Below, one piece after another: positions 7,330 through 13,086 of a stretch of 14,720 bases of DNA. Made by a program: the position numbers and the translations under genes. The notes beneath the pieces are model-generated. The model made no database searches. It saw only the letters and a list, made by a program, of their open reading frames with translations, and was not told where the DNA came from. The DNA is from JALHRI01 sp044351685 (GTDB lineage Bacteria; Pseudomonadota; Alphaproteobacteria; Rickettsiales; UBA3002): positions 1 to 14,720 of the forward strand of contig JBILFK010000027.1 of assembly GCA_044351685.1 (NCBI GenBank). Reading direction: 5' to 3'. Numbering within the stretch: position 1 is the first letter of the stretch; every line of letters starts with the position of its first letter.

Positions 7330-8355
7330 TCAGGCGTGCCTCGGTGTGTGATAAACCAGATGCACCAAAACCAGCAGCAGCAGTAATGCGGCCATTTGGT
7401 GTGCGCTTGCCAGCGGAATCGCTACCACGCTTAACAGCGTTGCCACACCCAAGCCAAACTGCACAACAATAACGCTGAGTAACGCCCATAGCCAAACCCT
7501 GATCTGTGGTAGTGCTTGGCGTAGATTATAGCCAATGGTAACAAGGCACGACATGACTAAGATCAAGGCACCCATACGGTGCTGCCATTGTACCATCACA
7601 ATATTTTCAACGATATTCCGCGCCCAGGGGGTAAGGGTGGTAAGGCCATGCGGCACCCATCTGCCATCCATCAGCGGGTAGGTATTATAGGTAAGCCCCG
7701 CATCATGGCCGGCAACCAGAGCGCCGAGAATAATCTGTAAAATCGTAACACCTAACGTAACCCGTATCATCCAATGAAGTGGTTTCGGATAGTTGGAATT
7801 GCGCGGGGCGCTTAGTTGCAGCCATGTCCAAAGCAGTGCGCAAAACAATGTAAAGGCGAGGCTTAAGTGCAGCGCCAGTTTTAGGGGGTTTACGCGTGGG
7901 TCATGTTCGAGGCCGCTGGCGACCATGATCCAGCCTACGGTGCCTTGCATGCCCACCAATCCGCATAGCGCCAACATACGCAGAAAAAGTGGCCGTGGTA
8001 ATTGTTTGCGTAGCGTAAACACCGCCAGCGGTAGCAAAAACACCAAACCCGTGAGGCGGCCAAGCAAACGGTGCAGATATTCAAGCCAATAAATTCCTTG
8101 AAACTCGGCGAGGGTAAACCCAGCATTTTTCAAACGAAACTCTGGGCTAGTCTTATAATCACGGAAGGCTTCCACCCATCCGGCATGCGAAAGTGGCGGG
8201 AAGATGCCGCTAAATAACTTCCATTCTACAATCGAGAGCCCCGATTCCGTAAGGCGCGTGACGCCGCCGATAAATACCATCAGCACCACCATCACCATGC
8301 AGGCAACCAGCCATGCGCGGATTGATGGAAGATGTTGTGGATTCGCAGTAATCAT
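7330..8355 (-). CDS. ctaA: Heme A synthase (COX15/CtaA family)
   Basis: An integral membrane mono-oxygenase-like enzyme that converts heme O to heme A for aa3-type cytochrome oxidase. From ATG 8355 it has 341 residues and about eight membrane helices. The first helix ends in IGGVTRLTESGLSIVEWK, followed by the diagnostic loop FPPLSHAGWVEAFRDYKTSPEF. Four heme-ligand histidines are visible, in EYLHRLLGR, KLALHLSLAF, QWQHRMGAL and SAHQMAAL. I chose the internal Met at 8355 because the extra 23 residues from 8424 are not family-like and would overlap the divergent gene. No strong ribosome site precedes 8355. No ctaB/ctaG or cox structural genes lie within the window; hemA follows on the same strand. 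Confidence 0.95.
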   Translation of the reverse strand: MITANPQHLPSIRAWLVACMVMVVLMVFIGGVTRLTESGLSIVEWKLFSGIFPPLSHAGWVEAFRDYKTSPEFRLKNAGFTLAEFQGIYWLEYLHRLLGRLTGLVFLLPLAVFTLRKQLPRPLFLRMLALCGLVGMQGTVGWIMVASGLEHDPRVNPLKLALHLSLAFTLFCALLWTWLQLSAPRNSNYPKPLHWMIRVTLGVTILQIILGALVAGHDAGLTYNTYPLMDGRWVPHGLTTLTPWARNIVENIVMVQWQHRMGALILVMSCLVTIGYNLRQALPQIRVWLWALLSVIVVQFGLGVATLLSVVAIPLASAHQMAALLLLLVLVHLVYHTPRHA

Positions 8356-8394
8356 GTTAGCAGGCGGTAACCGATTCGCAGGGAAGGCGCAACT

Positions 8395-9744
8395 ATGAAC
8401 ACGGCAATCTCTCCAACATTTCATGTAACGGCATTTTGGCCGCGCCGTTGGCTGGCGCTTGGGGTGACTGCGCTGGGAATCGCGGGGATTTTTGCACTGT
8501 TGCTGGCTACCGCCCGCACACCGCAGATGGCATGGCTGTTTGGTGATGCCAATTTATTTTCTGTAGCACTGGTGATTCACGTCGATTTATCGGTGCTGGT
8601 ATGGATGCTCTCGGTGATTGGCATGGGGTTAAGCCACTATCTGGCGAAGCAGCAACACGTGCCCGAATTTCCCTATCTGCAAGCCAGCGCGTTCTGGTGC
8701 ATGCTGCTAGGCACGGTTTGTATCGCAAGCTCGCCACTGCATGATTGGGATGTGGTGATGAGCAACTATATTCCGGTGATTGTGAACCCGATATTCTTTC
8801 TTGGCTTAAGCCTGATTGCGGCTTCGATGCTGCTATTATCTGTTGCGGTGATTGGTACCGAACTCACCAAGCGCGCGCGCGCTAAGGGCGAACATATCTG
8901 GTGGCAAACACTGGCGCTTACGGTGCTGGTGGCGCTGGCGGCCTTTGTGGCAAGTGCCTATTATTTGCCCAAAACCATCGCACATAATGATCGCTATGAA
9001 TTTGTGTTCTGGGCTGGCGGCCATACGCTGCAATTTGCGTATAGCCTGATTGCGATGCTGGCGTGGTTGGCGCTGTTGCGCCATGTGCGGGCAATTGGCC
9101 ATGTAAGCGCTGTGTGGTTCAATGCGCTTGCATTTGTAAGTTTTGCGGGCGTGGTGATGCCGCTTTCTTCGTATGTGCTCTATGAAGTGGATAGCGTTGA
9201 ATTTCAGGAATCGTTTACTCAGGCCATGATTTATCTGGGGGGTATCGCACCTAGCGTATTGCTGCTGTATGTGCTGGTAAAACTACTTCGCTTGCCTGCG
9301 TCGCATACTTCACGGCAACCGGCGTTTTCTTCACTTGTTATGTCGATGCTGGTGTTTGGGGCAGGGGGCATTATCAGCCTGTTCATCGAAGGACAGAATA
9401 CGATCATTCCAGCACATTATCATGGTTCTATTGTGGGCATTACGCTGGCGCTAATGGGCTATGCGTATGTGTTGCTTCTGCAATTAGGGTTCCGTGATGT
9501 ATCGCACTCGCCAACCGCCTATTGGCAACCTTATATATTGGGTATTGGTCAGTTATTGCATGTGGGTGGGCTTGCCTATTCGGGTGGTTACGGCGTGCTG
9601 CGTAAGCAGGCCGCACAAGGCATTGCCTATGCGCCCGATGTAAAGATTGCGTTAGGGTGCATGGGCGGCGGCGCTCTGCTTGCGACGATTGGTGGGTTTA
9701 TGTTTGTGCTGGTGATGTGGCGTTCCATGCGCAAACCAGCCTAA
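8395..9744 (+). CDS. Heme-copper oxidase subunit I-like membrane protein, CuB site apparently incomplete
   Basis: A 449-residue protein with about 12 predicted membrane helices, related to the heme-copper oxidase / NO reductase catalytic subunit superfamily. His62 (VIHVDLSVLVW) fits the helix II low-spin heme ligand. His210 (WAGGHTLQF) fits the helix VI CuB ligand. His341 and His343 (PAHYHGSIVG) fit the helix X pair that binds the high-spin and low-spin hemes. The helix VII His-His pair of CuB is not seen: the aligned segment reads VVMPLSSYVLYEVDS (about 253-267). The His-x3-Tyr crosslink of aa3 oxidases is also absent. It may bind heme without reducing oxygen. No subunit II or III gene adjoins it. 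The start ATG 8395 has the ribosome site GGGAAGG (8381-8387). It is divergent from ctaA with only 39 bases between them. Function unknown. Confidence 0.8.
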   Translation: MNTAISPTFHVTAFWPRRWLALGVTALGIAGIFALLLATARTPQMAWLFGDANLFSVALVIHVDLSVLVWMLSVIGMGLSHYLAKQQHVPEFPYLQASAFWCMLLGTVCIASSPLHDWDVVMSNYIPVIVNPIFFLGLSLIAASMLLLSVAVIGTELTKRARAKGEHIWWQTLALTVLVALAAFVASAYYLPKTIAHNDRYEFVFWAGGHTLQFAYSLIAMLAWLALLRHVRAIGHVSAVWFNALAFVSFAGVVMPLSSYVLYEVDSVEFQESFTQAMIYLGGIAPSVLLLYVLVKLLRLPASHTSRQPAFSSLVMSMLVFGAGGIISLFIEGQNTIIPAHYHGSIVGITLALMGYAYVLLLQLGFRDVSHSPTAYWQPYILGIGQLLHVGGLAYSGGYGVLRKQAAQGIAYAPDVKIALGCMGGGALLATIGGFMFVLVMWRSMRKPA

Positions 9745-9804
9745 TCACAAATTGCAATAGATTGTTATCAGATGTGATTGCATATAACGCCGGTTGACCT
9801 TGAA

Positions 9805-9838
9805 GAATACGCATCGTTACGCTACATAAGGCGTATTC
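9805..9838. promoter_or_regulatory. Perfect 8-bp inverted repeat upstream of the lipoprotein gene, possible operator
   Basis: GAATACGC (9805-9812) and GCGTATTC (9831-9838) are exact inverted copies separated by 18 bases, in the leader region of the 17 kDa-antigen-like lipoprotein. A possible -35 TTGACC lies at 9794-9799 and a weak -10 TACGCT at 9818-9823 falls between the two arms. This would suit a dimeric regulator, or the arms could form a hairpin in the mRNA leader. Confidence 0.35.
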
Positions 9839-9861
9839 ACACACCCCAAAGGAGACTATCC

Positions 9862-10389
9862 ATGAATACCACCAAAAAAACCATTCTTGCATTGGTTGCT
9901 ACCAGCTTTCTGGTTACGGCATGCGGCGCTCAAAATGCCGAAAATGCGCGTCAGGGCGGCGTTACTGGGGGTGGTGGTATCACCAAATCCGATGTAGGCA
10001 CGCTTGCAGGCGCAGCAGCCGGCGCAATTGCAGGTTCGAATATTGGTAAAGGCAAAGGCAATATCGCGGCGATTGCTGTTGGCACGCTGCTTGGCGCTGG
10101 GGTAGGGCATGAAATTGGCGCCTCGCTTGATCGTGCGGATATGGCCTATTATAACAGCACCCAGCAAAAAGCGCTAGAAACGGCACAGCCCGGCCAAACC
10201 TTGCCATGGCAGAATTCGCAGTCAGGTAATTCGGGCAGCTTCACGCCTTCCAACTATTACACCAACGATAATGGACAATATTGCCGCGAATATTCACAAA
10301 CCGTATCGGTAGGTGATAAAAGCGAGCAGGCTTACGGCACAGCTTGCCGTCAGGCCGATGGCACGTGGAAAATCGTTTCGGCGAACTAG
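9862..10389 (+). CDS. Glycine-zipper outer-membrane lipoprotein, rickettsial 17 kDa surface antigen type
   Basis: A 175-residue predicted lipoprotein. The signal peptide (MNTTKKTILALVATSFLVTA) ends in a lipobox-like VTAC with Cys21. Residues about 47-94 form a glycine-zipper segment (GTLAGAAAGAIAGSNIGKGK..., GTLLGAGVGHEIG) that can pack as a two-helix membrane hairpin. The C-terminal part, YCREYSQTVSVGDKSEQAYG and ACRQADGTWKIV, is the domain of the 17 kDa surface antigen family, with two cysteines that could pair. The family is thought to support outer-membrane integrity. I chose ATG 9862 because AAAGGAG stands at 9848-9854 and the signal peptide begins there; a longer frame from 9778 adds 28 unconvincing residues. 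The gene is flanked by an inverted repeat and a terminator and seems monocistronic. Confidence 0.9.
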   Translation: MNTTKKTILALVATSFLVTACGAQNAENARQGGVTGGGGITKSDVGTLAGAAAGAIAGSNIGKGKGNIAAIAVGTLLGAGVGHEIGASLDRADMAYYNSTQQKALETAQPGQTLPWQNSQSGNSGSFTPSNYYTNDNGQYCREYSQTVSVGDKSEQAYGTACRQADGTWKIVSAN

Positions 10390-10407
10390 CCGCCAATTTC
10401 GTATTGC

Positions 10408-10453
10408 GGGCGTAGTCAAACCCTTCTACATAGGGGCTAGACTACGCCCTTTT
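10408..10453 (+). terminator. Rho-independent terminator after the lipoprotein gene
   Basis: GGGCGTAGTC (10408-10417) pairs perfectly with GACTACGCCC (10440-10449), and a TTTT run follows. The 22-base loop contains a second possible pairing (CCCT 10421-10424 with AGGG 10432-10435), which would extend the structure. It separates the lipoprotein from fabI. Confidence 0.8.
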
Positions 10454-10472
10454 CTATCGAAGTGAGTACCGT

Positions 10473-11303
10473 ATGACTGAAAAAGAAATTACCATTCCCA
10501 CCGGCACATTAATGGCTGGTAAGCGCGGCCTGATTATGGGCGTTGCGAACGATAAGTCGATTGCGTGGGGCATTGCCCAATATCTGGCAGCGCAAGGCGC
10601 CGAGATCGCATTCACCTATCAGGGTGAAGCGCTTGAAAAACGTGTGCGACCACTCGCTGAATCGGTGGGCAGCACGCATATTCTGCCGTGCGATGTCACC
10701 GATATGGCAAGCATAGATGCTACCTTCGCAACGCTCGAAAAAGCGTGGGGAACGCTTGATTTTGTGGTGCACGCCATTGGCTTCTCCGATAAAAACGAGC
10801 TGAAGGGCAAATATGTTGATACATCATTGCCCAACTTCCTGAACTCCATGAATGTTTCGGTGTATAGCTTCACGGCAGTGTGCAAGCGCGCCTATCCGCT
10901 CATGAAAAATGGTGGTTCGCTGCTTACGCTGACCTATCTCGGGGCCGAGCGCGTGGTGCCGCATTATAACGTGATGGGGCTGTGCAAAGCCGCGCTTGAA
11001 GCATCGGTGAAATATCTGGCGGTGGATTTGGGTGAATATGGCATTCGCGTGAATTCCATTTCGGCAGGCCCAATTAAAACCCTTGCGGCTATGGGCATTG
11101 GCGATTTCCGCTATATTCTGAAGTGGAACGAACTTAACTCGCCGCTCAAGCGCAACACCACCATTGAAGATGTTGGCGGCGCTGGCCTGTTCCTGCTTTC
11201 CGATTTGGGTGCAGGCACAACGGGCGAAAATTTGCATGTCGATGGCGGCTACCATGTGGTAGGCATGAAGGCGATTGACGCGCCGGATATCGCACTGGTC
11301 TAG
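10473..11303 (+). CDS. fabI: Enoyl-[acyl-carrier-protein] reductase (NADH), FabI
   Basis: A 276-residue FabI that reduces trans-2-enoyl-ACP in the last step of each type II fatty acid elongation cycle in the cytosol. The divergent SDR cofactor motif GVANDKSIAWGIA is present near residues 22-34. The catalytic pair is Tyr165 and Lys172 (YNVMGLCK) with the second conserved Tyr155 (TYLGAE), matching E. coli Tyr156, Lys163 and Tyr146. SAGPIKTLAAMGI forms the flexible substrate-binding loop, and the C-terminal DGGYHVVGM is conserved. The start ATG 10473 follows a modest ribosome site (GAAGTGAG). The aroC start lies one base after the stop, so the two form an operon. Confidence 0.96.
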   Translation: MTEKEITIPTGTLMAGKRGLIMGVANDKSIAWGIAQYLAAQGAEIAFTYQGEALEKRVRPLAESVGSTHILPCDVTDMASIDATFATLEKAWGTLDFVVHAIGFSDKNELKGKYVDTSLPNFLNSMNVSVYSFTAVCKRAYPLMKNGGSLLTLTYLGAERVVPHYNVMGLCKAALEASVKYLAVDLGEYGIRVNSISAGPIKTLAAMGIGDFRYILKWNELNSPLKRNTTIEDVGGAGLFLLSDLGAGTTGENLHVDGGYHVVGMKAIDAPDIALV

Positions 11304-11304
11304 C

Positions 11305-12369
11305 ATGGCGAACAACTCCTTCGGCAATCTCTTCCGTTTCACTACTTGGGGCGAAAGCCACGGCGAAGCGATTGGCTGCGTGGTGGATGGTTGCCCATCA
11401 CTCATTTCCCTTTCGGAAAAAGATATTCAGCCATTCCTCGATAAGCGCAAGCCGGGGCAAAGCAAATTTACCACCCAGCGCCGCGAAGCCGATGAGGTGA
11501 AAATTTTAAGCGGTGTGTTCGAAGGCAAAACCACAGGCACGCCCATTTCGCTGATCATTTATAACACCGACCAGAAATCGAAAGATTACAGCGACATCAA
11601 AGATACGTTCCGCCCCGCCCATGCCGATTTCACCTATGATGCCAAATACGGCATTCGCGATTATCGCGGCGGCGGGCGTAGCAGCGCGCGCGAAACTGCC
11701 ATGCGCGTGGCCGCAGGCGCCATTGCCCGAAAAATCATTAAGGGCGTGAAAGTAACAGGCTACCTTGTTGAACTCGGTGGCGATGCGATTGATCGCAACA
11801 ATTTCAATCTCAAAGAAATTTCCAAAAACCCGTTCTGGTGCCCGGATGCTAAAGCGGCACTGCGCTGGGAAAAGTCACTCGATGCGGCACGCAAAGATGG
11901 CTCATCGCTTGGGGCAGTGATTGAAGTGGTGGCCGAGGGCGTGCCTGTGGGTTGGGGTGACCCGATTTATAATAAGCTCGATGCCAAGCTGGCCGAAGCC
12001 ATGATGAGCATTAACGCCGTAAAAGGCGTGGAAATTGGTGATGGGTTTAGTGCAGCGAAGCTGCGCGGCGAACAAAATGCCGACCGTATGCGCGCCAAAG
12101 GCAAAAACATTGCGTTTGAAAGCAACCATGCTGGCGGCATTTTGGGCGGCATTAGCAGTGGGCAACCGATTGTGCTGCGCTTTGCGGTGAAGCCTACCAG
12201 CAGCATTTTGCAGCCCGTTGAAACCATTACTAAAGGTGGCAAAAACACCAACATTATCACCAAAGGGCGGCACGACCCCTGCGTGGGAATCAGGGCAGTG
12301 CCGATTGGCGAGGCCATGATGGCCTGTGTGCTGGCCGATGTCTTCCTGAGCTTCAAGGCGTATCAATGA
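11305..12369 (+). CDS. aroC: Chorismate synthase
   Basis: A 354-residue chorismate synthase, which uses reduced FMN to convert 5-enolpyruvylshikimate-3-phosphate to chorismate, the last step of the shikimate pathway. Family motifs are complete: GESHG with His19 near the start, KYGIRDYRGGGRSSARETA, SNHAGGILGGISSGQPI, and the C-terminal HDPCVGIRAVPIGEAM (from residue 323). The start at 11305 gives the usual MANNSFGNLFRF beginning; an upstream in-frame ATG at 11275 lies inside fabI. It begins one base after the fabI stop and its stop overlaps the next small gene (ATGA, 12366-12369). The last 31 codons before the final residue are duplicated at 12930-13022, and the gene's present 3' end may itself be the newer copy (see findings). 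Confidence 0.96.
   Translation: MANNSFGNLFRFTTWGESHGEAIGCVVDGCPSLISLSEKDIQPFLDKRKPGQSKFTTQRREADEVKILSGVFEGKTTGTPISLIIYNTDQKSKDYSDIKDTFRPAHADFTYDAKYGIRDYRGGGRSSARETAMRVAAGAIARKIIKGVKVTGYLVELGGDAIDRNNFNLKEISKNPFWCPDAKAALRWEKSLDAARKDGSSLGAVIEVVAEGVPVGWGDPIYNKLDAKLAEAMMSINAVKGVEIGDGFSAAKLRGEQNADRMRAKGKNIAFESNHAGGILGGISSGQPIVLRFAVKPTSSILQPVETITKGGKNTNIITKGRHDPCVGIRAVPIGEAMMACVLADVFLSFKAYQ
12271..12363 (+). repeat. Left copy of the duplicated aroC 3' segment
   Basis: This is the 3' part of intact aroC. By eye, 81 of 93 bases match the copy at 12930-13022, including a run of 35 identical bases (12292-12326 and 12951-12985). All differences but those in one codon (Val to Ala) are silent. Confidence 0.9.
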
Positions 12370-12542
12370 GCGATGAGTTTATGCAGAAGAATTGGATTCA
12401 GATGCTCAATCAAAAGAAAAAAGATGAGCAAATAATGAATATCGCGTTTCTGAAGCAGTTACTAAATGCCTATGCCCAAGGCGATGAAGACGCGGCAAAA
12501 CAAATTGAGCGTATCCAAAAAATTCTCGGCACCAAATCCTAA
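12366..12542 (+). CDS. Small helical protein of unknown function (58 aa), translationally coupled to aroC
   Basis: The ATG overlaps the aroC stop (ATGA), and the frame runs 58 codons to TAA 12540-12542. The product begins MSDEFMQKNW and is highly charged, with no signal peptide or membrane segment. It is predicted to be mostly helix. The C-terminal half (LKQLLNAYAQGDEDAAKQIE, then RIQKILGTKS) resembles that of the next small protein: both have a Gly-Asp-x-Asp-Ala turn between two helices and end in an Ile-Leu...Lys-Ser tail. I do not recognise a named family. The coupled start and normal codon pattern support it being a real gene. Function unknown. Confidence 0.65.
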   Translation: MSDEFMQKNWIQMLNQKKKDEQIMNIAFLKQLLNAYAQGDEDAAKQIERIQKILGTKS

Positions 12543-12599
12543 TATTAACGATTTTTAAAGTTTAATGAAATAAATTGTCCTTAATAAGGAGACATACGG

Positions 12600-12773
12600 A
12601 TGAGTGATGAATCATTGATGGATAAACTAAAACGATGGGCAGGTGGTATGACAACAAAGGATTTTGCAGAAGAACTTGGTGCTTTGTCCCGAAAAGCTGA
12701 AGAAGGCGATTCTGATGCATTATCTGCGGTTAAGAAAGTCGCTGAAATACTTTCTGGACGTGCTAAAAGTTAG
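12600..12773 (+). CDS. Small helical protein of unknown function (57 aa), possible paralog of its neighbour
   Basis: A 57-codon frame from ATG 12600 to TAG 12771-12773 with a strong ribosome site, AAGGAG at 12586-12591, eight bases before the start. The product begins MSDESLMDKL and ends EEGDSDALSAVKKVAEILSG-RAKS. It is charged, with no signal peptide or membrane segment, and probably two or three helices. The MSDE start and the Gly-Asp-x-Asp-Ala turn are shared with the 58-aa protein just upstream, so the pair may come from an old tandem duplication. The 57 bases between them are very AT-rich and the codons here are AT-richer than in the neighbours, which may indicate acquired DNA. No family recognised. 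Confidence 0.6.
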   Translation: MSDESLMDKLKRWAGGMTTKDFAEELGALSRKAEEGDSDALSAVKKVAEILSGRAKS

Positions 12774-12869
12774 ATAACCTAGGACTATTAAGGGGGATAA
12801 GTTTCTCCAGTAGATTAGCGTCTATAGTAAAGCATACTACCTACATTCCTCATCCGAGAAGTGATAGTT

Positions 12870-12929
12870 ATGGCAGCCACCAAGAACAAATCCACCGAAC
12901 ACACCGGCTAACAAACCCTCAGCTTCGCG
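12870..12929 (+). pseudogene. Possible remnant of a second htpG 5' end
   Basis: An ATG at 12870, with a ribosome-site-like GAGAAG at 12856-12861, opens a frame MAATKNKSTEHTG that stops at TAA 12909-12911 and continues in frame as QTLSFA. The intact HtpG starts MAKAAKKLQETTNETIAFGA. Met1, Ala2, Lys7, Glu10 and Thr12 match in place, and QTLSF aligns with ETIAF after a one-residue shift. TLSF or similar is common at HtpG N-termini. Immediately after it the frame enters the aroC fragment. The match is short, so this is an inference. Confidence 0.4.
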
Positions 12930-13031
12930 CATGACCCGTGCGTGGGGATTAGGGCAGTGCCGATTGGCGAGGCCATGATGGCCTGCGTACTGGCCGATGC
13001 ATTCTTAAGTTTTAAGGCGTATTCGCGTTAG
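12930..13031 (+). pseudogene. aroC 3'-end fragment (33 codons plus stop)
   Basis: The frame from 12930 reads HDPCVGIRAVPIGEAMMACV, then LADAFLSFKAYSR and TAG 13029-13031. It equals the C-terminus of the intact AroC (30 of 31 residues up to Ala-Tyr) but ends in Ser-Arg instead of Gln. There is no start or upstream part of aroC, so it cannot make an enzyme. Because almost all base differences are silent, both copies seem to have evolved as coding sequence for some time, or one came from a related strain. It ends two bases before the htpG promoter. Confidence 0.88.
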
Positions 13032-13033
13032 GC

Positions 13034-13061
13034 CTTGAAGAACGCAATTTACGCCCCATAT
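13034..13061 (+). promoter_or_regulatory. Heat-shock (sigma32/RpoH) promoter of htpG
   Basis: CTTGAAG (13034-13040) and CCCCATAT (13054-13061) are separated by 13 bases. This closely fits the sigma32 consensus (CTTGAAA, 11-16 bases, CCCCATNT). It lies 25 bases before the htpG start, so the leader is short, and it begins directly after the aroC fragment. Confidence 0.85.
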
Positions 13062-13086
13062 TGTTCCCAAACGATGGAGAAACCGT

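Larger units (their letters stand above)
12774..13086 (+). other. 313-base stretch without an intact gene: scar region plus htpG promoter
   Basis: The first part (12774-12869) holds nothing I can name; there is an isolated TATAGT at 12823-12828 without a good -35 box. A broken htpG-like start (12870-12929) and an aroC 3' fragment (12930-13031) follow, fused in frame, and then the heat-shock promoter and ribosome site of htpG. Confidence 0.7.

Noticed and set aside
8356..8424. N-terminal extension of ctaA to ATG 8424
   Set aside because: The added residues are not family-like and would overlap the start of the divergent gene, whose ribosome site is good.
9778..9861. N-terminal extension of the lipoprotein to ATG 9778
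   Set aside because: The signal peptide and the AAAGGAG ribosome site both place the start at 9862.
10404..10432. Possible fabI promoter TTGCGG-N17-TACATA inside the terminator hairpin
   Set aside because: Both boxes are weak and the position overlaps a good terminator stem; not enough to list.
10824..11405. 193-aa - strand frame opposite fabI and aroC
   Set aside because: It overlaps two certain genes and its composition (His/Arg/Gln-rich) is typical of an antisense shadow.
12825..12839. TAGTA/TACTA inverted repeat as a terminator after the second small gene
   Set aside because: Only 5 AT-rich base pairs and no T run.
12292..12985. A complete prophage or transposon between the two aroC tails
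   Set aside because: The interval is only about 660 bases and shows no integrase, transposase or terminal inverted repeats; at most it is a remnant.
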